64,000 nt of DNA from Epiperipatus broadwayi (lineage: Eukaryota; Onychophora; Udeonychophora; Euonychophora; Peripatidae): contig JAQFVV010006651.1 of the NCBI GenBank assembly GCA_028023455.1, forward strand, positions 1 through 64,000, written 5' to 3'. The position numbers and the translations under genes are program-made. Positions 11,140 through 24,600 of the stretch are shown piece by piece (positions within the stretch are counted from its first letter, which is position 1; each line of letters begins with the position of its first letter). Below the pieces are notes generated by a model. The model saw only the letters and a program-made list of their open reading frames with translations, ran no database searches and was not told where the DNA came from.

Positions 11140-11550
11140 TATAGTCTCACCATAATATAGTGAATAATAACCAGGATTTCCGACTTCTAACTATATATAA
11201 TGTTAGTTTTTTAAATAAGATTTATTTTATTTTGTGAATTGTTAATGAACCTATTCAAATTAATGGAATATTGAAAAGCAATATTGTATTCATTCTTGCA
11301 AATATGGTTAATATATTAAATTTAATATTAAATCTATTAATAATAATAAACTATAAGTTGTCATATTTATATTAATTCAAAATAACAATCTATTAACCGT
11401 ATTTGCAGCAATAAGTAAAATATTAATTTTCTAACATCTATAGGTTCATTAACAATTTGAAAAATAAAATAAATCTTATAATATAGTGTGTAGTTGGAAG
11501 TATGGAAATCTTGATTGCTATTCAAGTTATTATGGTAAGAATAAAGCAAA
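11140..11550. repeat. Diverged inverted-repeat element, about 110-bp arms
   Basis: GAATTGTTAATGAACCTAT near 11240 is the complement of ATAGGTTCATTAACAATTTG at 11441. Outward, AAATAAGATTTATTTTATTT pairs with AAATAAAATAAATCTTATA, GACTTCTAAC with GTTGGAAG, and CCATAATA with TTATTATGG. The arms are older and more diverged than those of the adjacent hairpin. Confidence 0.7.
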
Positions 11551-12627
11551 CTTAAGTACAAAAATCAAGTAGCAAAACTACGAACATAAACATTCAAAAA
11601 TAGATTCTAATTGCAAGTCAGTATTTTTCAGTCATGAAAATGAATCAGGTGACCTATTTAATCCTAATAATATATGTGTAATGAGTCAGAAAAAACCCAT
11701 CAGAAATAGAATATAAAAGAAGCATCATTCATTTCTTATTCATGTCATCTTGGCAGCCAATCTTCAATAGTTTTCAATTAGATTAAAGTTGAAATTTTAA
11801 TTAATAATGTGATTTATTTAATATTATTTTAGTATTAGCCATGATTATAAATGTGAAAATATTGAAATACAATTTGGCAAGGAATGAATTGATGAATATT
11901 AATAAATATTTTTGTTAATATATAAGAATAGAATGTTTAGCTAGCAGTTGATTTAGTAGTGTATGAAGGTGAAAAATCAACTGATATAATAAAACATGAA
12001 TTAATTTAATTCTATTTTATTTTATTAGTTTTCTTTTAATCTATAAAATCAGTTCCATCAAGTTAACTATCACAATATACATACAATTATAGGACAGGAT
12101 TATTTTTTTTATTACTTATTGATGATCCATGGAATTAAAAGTATTTTTAAATCCTATTTTGTTGAGCAAAACTTAGCATGTTTTCTAATCTTGTGCATAA
12201 AGTTTTATATATAGTTTAAGGAGAATAGATAGTAAATTAGTAGGTCCATAATTATCTTATTTAATGTATCAAAGTACAAGCGTATTTATATAGATTTTAT
12301 ATATATTGAAATAATAATAGAAATTCCCATGCATTTATCTAAAAATATTTCAACTATGATATAATTACGAAATAGGCAATGCAAGCTATGAGTAAATATT
12401 ATTGCAAAATGTAATTTCTGTTTGCATTACCAGTTTTTGTTTGTTTCTCTGATTATTTTGTAGCAGAAATATTTTTACATAAATAGGTGGAAATTCCCAT
12501 TATAATTTTAATAATTATATTTTTAGTTGTCATTAATAATTATATGAATATGCACATGAAGCATGCTATTTTGTTGATTTTTTGTGATGTAAATTAATAA
12601 AATTCATCTTTTTTTTTTTGTTTATAG
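11551..12627. other. Presumed intron upstream of the first recognised exon
   Basis: AT-rich. It ends in the polypyrimidine tract and TTTATAG acceptor of exon a. No earlier C9orf78/TLS1 coding exon was recognised here or further upstream. Confidence 0.5.
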
Positions 12628-12687
12628 TATGATTTTAGAAGATGCTAAAGAACTCCAAAAAATGAGAAAGAGACAAAATGGCATAAG
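12628..12687 (+). CDS. C9orf78: C9orf78/TLS1 exon a
   Basis: 60 bp. The acceptor follows a long T run ending TTTATAG, and the donor is AG|GTAAAT. It begins with the last base of a split codon, so a coding exon must lie upstream. The internal ATG at 12629 aligns inside the family's conserved block before RKRxNG, so it is not a natural start. The exon ends two bases into the Ser codon completed by the next exon. Confidence 0.93.
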
Positions 12688-15600
12688 GTAAATTAAATAT
12701 ATCCTTTTTCAAATTTGTGTTTAAATTTTTAAAAATATTATTATATTATAATCTGAATAAAATGATTTAAATTGGTCTTCATATACTAAGATTATGTTTT
12801 CCAAATAATAGTTCACAATTTTCTACTCAGATAATTATGAGCTTTTTTAAATATTAGAATCATGTTAATACCAAATTACAATTTAATTTTTATATTGCTT
12901 TTATTGTATGTTTTTTGATATACAGAGAATCGTAAAAGCTATTTGTCCAATATATATTTAATTTTGCAAAAGCCTTGAAATATGCATTAAAATAATGATA
13001 TGCCACTTTTCAAACTATACATAGTTGACAGCTTTAATTTTTTCTTTTCTGAAACTTTATTGTTCACAATTAATATAATTTTGGGGAAAATGTCACCTAT
13101 GAAAGATTTTTCAGAAATTTGAATATTGCAAAGCATTAGTAATTATTTTATTTTTAATTAAATTATCATTCTCATTAACATAGGAATTATATATTTTTTG
13201 AACTATTCGTTTGGAACTTTTTTTTTTTTTTTTTTTGATAATGTCTCTTGAGTCTGCCCTTTTTTACTACATTACCTTTTTTTTTTTGCATTATCTTTGA
13301 TGTTTTTTGTTTTGTTTATTTTTAATATTTTTTTTCCCCATTGTTAATCATCATGATAATATTATATATTATTTGTTTTTTTTTTTAAATTCAATTTCAG
13401 AAATCCCCCTTTCAGAAACTTGTTATGTGATATTGCATAAAATAGTTTCTGTATTGAATTATATAGTAATGTCATACAGTGATGATTGCAATTATAACTT
13501 ATCTGTAATGTATCATGTTTGTCCATATATATTTTAAACATAAATGGATTATGTTATTGTTATGAAATTGTTAAATATGGTCTTTTTTGTTTATATATAA
13601 AGGCTTATTAATGGAGAAAAAAATTATGGAATTTTTTTTGTCTTTGAAATGTTTTTATCATCTTTATTTTAGTGCTTCTGCTTTGGCTTTGGGTACAAAG
13701 ATTCCCCAAGTTCAGGAATTTGTAGTTGTAAGTATATTTTAACTTCGATTTTATACATAATAGGAATATACTGAATAGTGACTCCATAGATTATGTATTA
13801 TATAGAATGTATGTTTTATATATACTAGCTATATCCACAACTTTGCTCATATTGTAGAATAAAAGAATATAATGCAGAATATAGCTGTTTCTATGCCCTA
13901 TATATTTATGTATTAATTACATGAAATAATATTGCATAAATTATTATCAGTATCAAAAAAATATATATAACTTTTTATGATCAGTTGTACTACTGAATTT
14001 GATCAAGTTTTAGACTTTTAATTTAAATGTATGTTTCATATGATAAACAATTTTTTTAAAAATGGCTATGAAATTTTAACATTGTGGTATTTTGTTCACA
14101 CTCCACTTGCAAGTGAGACGTTAAATAGTGATACAAGTGAAATTTAATTAATTTAAAATATATTTACAAAATCAATTTTATCTCACTAGAATTGTTTCCA
14201 TTTCTGTAATATGTATTTCAATATGCAGGCCGTAACATATTTTGTACCCATCATTATTTTCCAATGTCTGTATCTTTTAAACAGTGCTGCCCTCTTTTTT
14301 CATGTTTATGAAGTCATTCGAAAATGATTACGATTTCAATGCATTTTTATTTTGTAATATCAAAGTTTTTCAAACAATTAAATACCATAAAGTAAACATC
14401 CATAGTGTATGTAATTCTCAAAAAAATAAAGAAAAGAAAATTATGCAAAATTCATCAAGATTGGTGCAAAATTTGTTGAGTTATTAAGTAGCAAACAAAT
14501 AAGCTTTCATATTTATTTTGTAATAAAGATATATAAATTGTAAGGATTGCTAATTATGTTAATTATAATAAAAAATTTTGCAAAGAAAATAAGTTTTTAT
14601 GTTCAAAAATTAAACTAATGACTAAAAGGAAGCTAAATCAAAACTAACAATAAATTTGGTTGAATTCATTATATACAAACATGCACACATATAGATAAAC
14701 ATGTATATATTTAAAAATTAAAATACTAAATATTTGCATACATACACATTCTAAATGCCTATAATCACACATATTTATAAAATAAAAGATTAAGAATATG
14801 TATGTAAATGATAATTTAGCAGTTTTAAGAAATAAATAGTTTTAAAGGTATTTATCAAAAAATAGTGTGTGTGCATGTTTTAAACTGAATATTTTTAATA
14901 AATTAGTTTGCTTAAAATAACTAAGACCTTAAAATTTATTCATGTCAATTAATTTAAAACTTTAATGACAAAAAAATTACTTCATCTTTCTGATTTTTGA
15001 TTACTGTTTCTTTTAAATTATATCTTTGTGTGAAAATAATTTAATTTTTTTTTATATAGACTTTTAGTGTTCTAAATTGTTACATAATTTTCCACTAAAA
15101 CGTTGTTTTTTCCTAAATTTATCATGTTATTGATGGGATCTGAGCCTAATCCAAGCTTATTTGTTTTATATGCAAGGATAAAGAATTACTCTGATGAACG
15201 CTCTTGTATCCTGGCATATTCTCTATATTTACTACTAAATTAACAGAGTTGGAACTAACTACAACATAGAAAGAGCAAACTTATTTCTAAGAACATCACT
15301 GCAGTAAAATAAAAAAAAATTTTAGTTGTTTTATATTTTATTTTCTAATGTCTGTTTAAAGTTAAATTTTTATTAACTTTTTGTCATGAACAATTTAAAG
15401 CCTGCTACGAGTTAACAATGAAAAAAAACAATATACTAAGAAATCGATAAATAATGACCTAGAATTTTTTTAAAAAAAATCAATAAAATTATCAAAGAAC
15501 TTTAATAACTTTATGAATAACTACTTGAAGTTTGCAATCTGACCGAAATATCATAGTTCATTAAAAAATAAATAAATATATGTTAATAATTTAATGAATT

Positions 15601-18600
15601 ATGGGAAACACATTCATATGTACAGATTTTATTTTATAACCTGTTTAAAGCTTGCTATTGTATATATATTTAATACTAAATGCAAACTGTTTATTTAATC
15701 TCCACACTTAATATGTTGCATTTATTAATTGCTGTATTTTATTTATTTAAGTTATCATCATTAGGAGAACTATTAAAATTTATAAAGAGGTAATTTTATG
15801 TAATAATAATTCTATCTGCATTAAAGTTTTGCCTGATTAATATATCTGTGGAAATTTTCTTCCAATAATTTAATGATTCTAATATATTTGGAGAAAAGAA
15901 TTTCAAACCTTAACATGCTAATTATTTACTTTAAAATTTACAGAACTGTATAACTAAATCCACTAATTTACTATTAATCGTTATCATGAATTTTATTATA
16001 ATTTTTGTGTGTATGTTTTGCTACTGTTAATAAGTGGATGTTAAAAAAAAAAAAAATATATATCTGTTTTGTTCTCTCTAATGTTTCAAATAACTAAAAA
16101 AAAACTTAAGGAAAAAAATAAAGAAATGCTCTGAAGAAAAATGAAATGTGTGAATTGAGCTCTTTTGATGCCTTTAATATTATTAATATTTTATAATTTG
16201 TCAGGATAGTTATATATGAATTATTTTTTTTTAAAATCATAATATTATGATTATACTGAATAAATGGTTTTTCAAAGATATTATTATTATCACTAAAATA
16301 TTTGAAGCTCATTTAAACATGTGAAAGTTAAAAATTTATATTTACACAATATTATGCCTGGAGATCTTGGTTGCCAAAACTTTATATAGTATGGATTCAG
16401 ACTTTTATATTGTGAATTTTTGTCATTGCTTGCCTTATTAGTTCATGAAATGTTAAAACTTAGTATTCAGTGGTTCTGTGGCAAAAAATCCACATTTTAA
16501 TATAACAGTGCTTTTTTTTTTGGAGAGGCTATCTTTAAATATTTATTGTGCTTAATATTCATGCTAAAGAAGAATTTTATCTTTAAACATATTTTATATA
16601 TATGACCATAGTAATAAAGAACTCATTGCATCACTATTGATTATAAACGTTGTCAAATGAAATAATATTTACTTTTTAGCAACATGAATAGCCTTGCATT
16701 CCAGTGTATGAGTATATATTTATGCATTATTCCATTGTTGTATACTAGTTTTCATATATATTGAAACAGACATATTGTTTCATATATATACTGAAATCCC
16801 CCCTCCCCCCGTTTTAAAATGGTTTAAATTAAAATAAAAGCTGATGCTGTTTCAGTGAATGAAATTTAGAAAAATATAAAACAAGATGTGTGAAGTCAAA
16901 TTCTTTAGCAAAGAAAAAGAAAAATCAATATTTAAAATTTACAGGTAAAAATTAAATTACATGATATTTAATGAACCTTTAAACATTGAAAAATTTGCGG
17001 TTTCAAATTAAAAATGTGACCGACATAATATGTTTATTTGTTAGAGCTGAATGTTTTCCAAAGTAAAACACAGAAACATTGAAATTAATTCATCAAGAAT
17101 AATAGCATTACTTTCTTCCCTTAGGCAAAGGAAGTAAACACATTTGTGTAAACATGTTGGTCAGCTTGGGTGAGATCAAAGAGGCTATTGAAAAACACTG
17201 TGGGAAGAAGGAGTATATAAAGAGAGTAATCGATCAATTCCAGGTAGTTGCAGTTGATTGATGGTAATAGTTGCTTTGCAATAAATCGCAGTTCAGTATT
17301 TAATCATTCTGCAATGAAGAGTTTACGTAGAAGTATATAAAGAGAATAATTGATCAATTTCAGGCAGTTGCAGTTGATTGATGGTAATAGTTGCTTTGCA
17401 GTAAATCGCAGTTCAGTATTTAATCATTTTACAGTGAAGAGTTTACATAATCGGACCATCTAACTTTGGAGTCATTATGGCCAGTAATTAAAGAAGTGCT
17501 GCTGTTAAAGAGAAACCCAAGATTACCATAAAACTGCCATATGAAAAAACAACTTATTAATACGGTAAATGCTAAAATATCTAGTTAGTAAGGAATAGCT
17601 CGCTCTCCTTCCCACACCAAGGAAGAGGACATGAAGATGAAGAAAAAAACATAAGTAACCATATGTAAACCATTTAGCTGTAAAGACCAATCCCTTTTTT
17701 AATGTGAAGATTGTACCATTCAGCTCTAACGTCGAACATAAAGACCATCACAGAGATTTAAAAAGGTAATAAAACTCTAGATAGTTATTAAAACATGTTT
17801 AATTAAGATTGATGTAAATGTGCTATGATGTAAGGATATTACCAATAATTATTTACTTAATAATGATGCATATCCTTTATTACATGAAAGAGTTATTTTG
17901 ATATTTGAAATATTTAATAATATTTATGCAAATGCTGTAAGAAAGCATTTGGAAAAGGGTAAAGTGAAATGCAGTTATAAAGTTATTTAAAACAATTAAT
18001 TTGACAAAATGATGAAATATTCAAATCAAATTTAAAAACAGATATTGTAATGGATAAAACCCAGTATTTATATGAAAACTGTTAGGAATGAGCTAATTTC
18101 TTATTGAGAGAATAATGTAATTGCTACAAGTGTTATTAGAATGAAGAAGATAAAGTAATATGCATAAAATTGTTAAATTGCAATTTGCTAAAGAAATATA
18201 GAAATTATAATGTAAGGAATAATTTAAAATAGACATACCCCAATATATGTACATATTATAAATGCTTAATGTTTAACCAAGAAAGGATTAATATTTTATA
18301 TATGTGAGTTTAGAAATTGCAATGTAAGGATTAATTTAAAATTGATTTACACGTATACATTGTAAATGCTTAATGTTTAACTGAGAAAGAATTAATAGTT
18401 TATATAGGTTAGTTCATGTACAAAAAAAGGAGGTACATCTATATACATGAATTGAACATGCGAATATATTCAAATAAAATTATTGACTACTAAATGATGA
18501 ATGAAAAGAATTGATTCAAATATAAATTGAGCTGGCCTAGGAGTATACTGTCATAAGGGAATTAATGGACATATTTATGACCTATATATATATATATGTA

Positions 18601-21600
18601 CATACAAATAGAATATAAACTCATAGAATGATAATTTAAACTTATTGAATGTTAAGGGAAGTATCTGTGATGTACACATGGATATGTAAGTCCCTGTTAT
18701 ATGAATGTCAGACGAAAGGGATTATTGATCATGTGCTATCTAAAATATGAACTTAGCCTTTGCAAAGATGTATAAGCATATAAAGACACCTCTTATATAA
18801 ATGAGGGACACTGTATGGGTATTGATCAAGGCATTAAGCAACAGAGAAGTTACCAATAGAATAGACTAATTCAGCCATGGAAGCTGAACTATCAATGAAC
18901 TTTTTTCATCGATTTATTATCCAAAGTACTGTTATTTAAATAAATTGTTGTTATATAAAATTCATATATCTTGTAAGTTTCATTTCACATAATTCATCAA
19001 TCAGTGTACTTATTCACAGGAATCTCATGTTTCCTGAGCTACGTCTGGCATAACTTGTTGTGGGTGAGTAAGGTTTTAGTGAACTCTAGCGGCACCATTT
19101 GGGAAACCAAACAGATAAATTTCTAGCTGTTCTCAGTCTCTTCAATGCTACATCCTCTGATGAGTAGGAAATATTATTGTAGAGGGAGAGGGCGTTGACA
19201 TCACCCTTGACTAATGCCAATCATTCTTTCCTTCCTGCAATATACCCATCAAGAAATAAACCAACCACCAAAGTAGATGCCTGTTACAATATATATGTAT
19301 GTTGCACACATATGTATGTTCCGCTAACATGTACACATATATCTGTATACTCAAATAATGAATGTAGATATTTATTAGCATAGTTGTTAATAGTCAGAAT
19401 TTTAGAATATGCATAGATTTTAAAAAAGCGAAAATATTAGATTTGGTATTATTCCAGTATATATGTTTTATTTCTTTAGTAAATATTGAGAAGATATTAA
19501 TATTTTGGGTTTTTTTCTCTCTCAATCAAGGTGTCATAGTTGAATAAGTTAAAATGTGAAATATTTTATATAAATGTAAGATATGTATCTTGCCTGCATT
19601 AACAATTAATTATACTTTTTTTATATATCTGACTATTCATCTTGTTTATGTACATGTTAAATTTAATTATTTTAAGATCTATGACCCAAGATAACAAAGC
19701 CTCAATTGCTTGATTTAATGATGAAGATAAAAAGTGTCTAGTTGTATTGTATTTAAAATAATATAAACATAGCTCTGGTCGTATCAGCTATTTTTGAGAC
19801 TAGTATATGTGTGCATTACATATAGATATATAATGAAGATACATGGAGATATTGTATGTGTTTTAATTTCGTCTCATGTAGAACAATTATTTTAGAATTC
19901 TTAAATAATATTTTACTTATACCTTTATGAGTTAGGTTTAAACTCAGATATCACTTATAATAATGCTTAGTGAGAGTGGGGCTGAGGTGTAATAAAATTT
20001 ATCATTCATATCCTAACTGGATCTATAGTATTTTTGTAATATATTTAAAATAAAGTAGATGCACTTGTTATTTATTTTGCACTTCAAGTCATCATCATTA
20101 AATAATCTATTGTCATTTTATAGTAAAGTTAGCTAGATGAATGTGAAAGTGAAGTGTTGTTTATTTGATATTTAGAATTTTAAGTTGTGTTAAATTTGAA
20201 TGCAGTCAACATAAGGCCTATTTAATTCATATTGTAATGGTATATGCCGTTACATTAATTTAAAATTAGAATAAATTTTTTTTTTAAATTCATAAATAAA
20301 AAACTAAAAGCTAAAATTAAAGAGTTGTTCAATGTATGTATATATATATTCGCACAGATGCAAAACTTTAAAAGTATTATTTTTTTTTTAAATAAAAGTA
20401 TTTGAAACGTACTTTTTATAAAAAAGTACAAGATCTAAAGATAAAATATTTTAGTAATGGAAATGAAAAGCAAACTAGCCCTTGGGGCTCTTATCCGATC
20501 TAGTCAGATGAAATATAGATAAGAGAACAAAAATAAATTAGATGTCCAATAGAAGCAGCAATGAAGGCTCGGACGGTAATGAAAATTTGGAACAGGAAAC
20601 CATTGTTCAGTGAATCCAGATGATCAGTATAAAAGGAAAAATATTGAAATTAAAAACAGTTCCAGCTTGATTTTTTTTTTGAGATGCATGATAAGACGCA
20701 CTTGTCACACTCTCTCACTATTTTCAAATAAAATGACTGATGAATTATGAACGGTATTATTGCAGACCCCGAATCATATGGATTCTGCAATCAAATAGTA
20801 CCAGGATTGAACCAGCTAAGGCCACCTCCAGAACAACAGACCGGTCTTCCAATAGATATGGTAAGACTGCTAGCTTCAATCATCACCCAGACCATTATAA
20901 TTGGCCACTTAATGTGAGCCGATGTTTAATAAACCATGAGTACCCTGAGAATTTTAAAGATAAATCATGCCAGTAACATTTTTTTTTAAATAAATGTATT
21001 TTTTGTATTAACGTAAAGTTAGTTTGAATTTTGTTTTAAAAGTACTGCCAATAAGAAAAATTGCGCATATGTAAAGATAAACACGAGGAATAAAATGTAA
21101 TAGCTAATATAAATATTTTTTAAAAAAAAAAAAAAGTCTTATTTAAAATCCAACCGTTTAACGTGCCTAAGTAATACTTAAAAGTAGTAGAAAAGAAACT
21201 TGGAAGGGAGGGGGCAGAAATTTAGCTGGTAGTAAAGAATCAACAGTCAACATTTTTTTTTTTATCATTATATTCATTTTTGTAATTACTAACCAAAGTT
21301 TTGTCCTTTTGAAATTTTCATATATAATCAATTTGTGTAACGTAATTACTAACACTAAGTACATTCTTTTTTTTTTTTTAATGTTTTTGTTTTTTGAGGA
21401 AGTTTACTGATATATAACAGTATATGCTGTTACATTAATTTAAAATTAGAATAAAAAAATTTTTTAAGTTCATAAATAAAAAACTAAAAGCTAGAATTAA
21501 AGAGTTGTTCAATGTATGTATATATATTGGCACAGATGCAAAACTTTAAAAGTTTTTTTTTTTTTTTAAATAAAAAAAAAAAGTATTTGAACGTACTTTT

Positions 21601-24600
21601 TTATAAAAAAGTACAAGATCTAAAGATAAAATATTTTAGTAAATGGAAATAATTGTTTTATAAATGAAACGAAAAGCAAACTAGCCCTTGGGGCTTTTAT
21701 ATAAAAAAGTCAGATGAAATATAGATAAGAGAACAAAAATAAATTAGATGTCCAATAGAAGCAGCAATGAAGGCTCGGACCGTAATGAAAATTTGGAACA
21801 GGAAACTTGTTCAGTGAATCCGGACGATCAGTATAAAAGGAAAAATATTGAAATTAAAAACAGTTCCAGCTTGATTTTTTTTTTTGAGAGGCGTGATAAG
21901 ACGCACTTGTCACACTCTCACTATTTTCAAATAAAATGACTGATGAATTATGAATGGTATTATTGCAGACCCCGAATCATATGGGTTCTGCAATCAAATG
22001 GTACCAGGATTGATCCAGCTAAGGCCACCTCCAGAACAACAGACTGGTCTTTCAATAGTATCGCAGGATTGGCACCAGGAACCGGGATTCTTTAAATGTA
22101 AGATATGAACTGTAAAATTTAAAAGTAATTAAGAACTTTCGTCAAGATTTGACAAGCTTTTAATATTCAGCTAATCTAAATTTTAAAATGAACTTTTATC
22201 TGACTTTTAACTTTCAAATCAATTATTAATATTTAAATTTATACATTTGAGTTTGAAAAAAAAATCATTTCCACATTTTTTTTTAATATTTTATTAATAT
22301 TTATTGTATAAATTATTTAAATGCATTAAATTTAAGTTGGGTATAGACGCTTGCATAGATTCGTTAACATTTCATTATGTTTTTGTTTTCATATTTGATT
22401 AAAATATATAGACCTTCGGTAAATAATGATACCTTACGTTGAGTATCTAAAATGTATTTATTCGGATGTCTTTTAAGTTACATATATTGGTGCCAATGCG
22501 GCATCTTATGATGAATGCCATTGGGTTTCTTGTAAATTTCCCTCTGCAATTCCATCAATGACTTTATATTTTGATTGTTTATGTTTAGTTTGAAATGTTT
22601 TTAACTGTGGAATCTATGTGGCCGATCTATACTCAACATTATAAAACAAATTTTATAAAATTCATCTGTGCGAACTTATATAAATGTTAAATTTAAGTCG
22701 GGCATGAATGGTTGCATAGATTCGCAAAGTTATGTTAGTTTAAGGGAGGGTAAATCTTAGGTTATTTGTTTCATAGTTAAATTGGGTTAATCGATTGGAT
22801 ATATTGGTGTAATTAGTAGATGTGGTATGAGATTTGCCACATGCAGGATCCTATTATATGCCGCACTTGGGCAAAATAAGTCCCATATCTCACTGACCAT
22901 CGAAAGCAGATGGTATTTCCTGCTCTTTAGATCACCCCTTTTAGCCTATGGAATGGGATAGTAAGACGGCAAACGCAGTCCTTTACTATGGAGTTTTTTT
23001 TATTGCTCTTCTCATCAGACAGATGTAGTATTCCTGTTCTGGATGAGATTCAATGTCTTTTATAACCATGCTGTTCAGACATACATTCCTGACAATATGG
23101 TATTTGTGCTGTCGTATTCATACTGCATTGAATACATCGATGTATCAGATGGATTGACGTTGGTTTAACTGCGAACTTTTGGCCTAAGGTCAAATAAGGG
23201 ATAGAATATTTTCTTTTCAAATGCACTCTTTCCCTACTCGACACTCTTAAAAATATTATTAAACAAATCTGTGCGAATAGTTTAAAATAATAATTTAAAT
23301 TTAAAAATTGATATTAAAACCTAAAATAATTTTTGTTCCTCAATTTTATTTATATGTGCGTTAATAAATGTTTGTGTGTTAATTACTGGCAGTGGCTTCT
23401 TTTATATTTTTTATTTTAATATTAGAAATATTTTTAAATAAGAATTATATTTTATAAATCTCTGTGTCTCATGAGCTAGTGACATTGGGCTGATGGTCGG
23501 AATAAAATGTATATTAAAAAAATGTTTTCTTAACTTACGTATCTGCCTACTATATAAATTTTCCAGGTTCAAATGCCTGGTGGCACCCTGTACGGCAGAT
23601 ACAGTAAGACTCACCTTTCTTTCCGACCATTATAATGTTTACATTTAGTCTTAGTTAATTACTTGCCATTATAGTTAGCATAGTTTAACAATCAACCTTG
23701 ATTCATCTTTATTTACCATTACAATATATATTGAAATGAATAAAGCTTTATTCATTTCAGTGTCAGTCATGTGGTTTTCCATACAGGTGTAAGCATGTTT
23801 TCAGAATTGTACATTTTTGAACAGCCAAGTTAAGGGCTCAAATAATTAGTTCCCTTGTAGCTGTTGTAAACACCCATTTGTTTGAGTAGGATAAATGACA
23901 TAGTTGACCAGGTGGTATTTTTTTCTCTGTATATTATAATTATAAAAACCAAAGCAAAAAAAAATAAAATAAACAAAGCTGAAATAGCATTCAAATACTT
24001 GTCAAGTTTCAAGAAGATCAGATGATGTAGTGCAGTTGGTAATGAATAGAGTTATGTATATTGTTAATAATGAGTTTAGTTGTGTATTAACGAAAATACA
24101 CAAATCAAAGAAATGCAAAATGAAAAGGAGATGAATGAAAAAGATCAGAAGATGATTGCAGAAGAAAATTTACAAACAATTATAAAGAGGTTAGCATAAT
24201 GAAAGAACAAGATATAAACATTTCTAATATAGCCATTGTTGATTTAGATAATCATATATATATAAATAAATGGAGCAAAAACAGAACTAATGAAGAGATA
24301 AAAATTCCTGAAAAGAATGCTGCAACATCATCACAGTTAGACATGATGCAGATGGTCAGTACATTATTCAAGTAGTGGGTAAAAAGTCTCAGCCAAAGAA
24401 TCTATGGAATGATAGATCAACAAGATCAGATGATACTTAAAGTGTGGAAAATGGATATAAATCTGAAGAGTTGATGCAAAAGTTCTGAAGCTGGATTCTT
24501 TTATAGTTCACTTTGGGGATCTTTTTTTTTTTTTTGTCTAATATTTCTTCCACAATGACATGTATAAATTTATTCTTTTTATAAATTGCCATAATGTTCT

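Noticed and set aside
13307-13537. 76-codon + strand frame
   Set aside because: Phe/Ile/Tyr-rich read-out of T-rich intron sequence.
20740-20976. 78-codon frame in direct-repeat copy 1
   Set aside because: Competes with the more protein-like frame at 20747 and is basic and Ser/Thr/Asn-rich. The second copy does not keep it open to the same end.
23537-23606. tRNA-like segment with GTATCTGCC...GGCAGATAC ends and a CCAGG/CCTGG stem
   Set aside because: The T-arm-like stem has an 8-base loop and does not adjoin the outer stem; no anticodon arm can be drawn, so it is not a tRNA gene.
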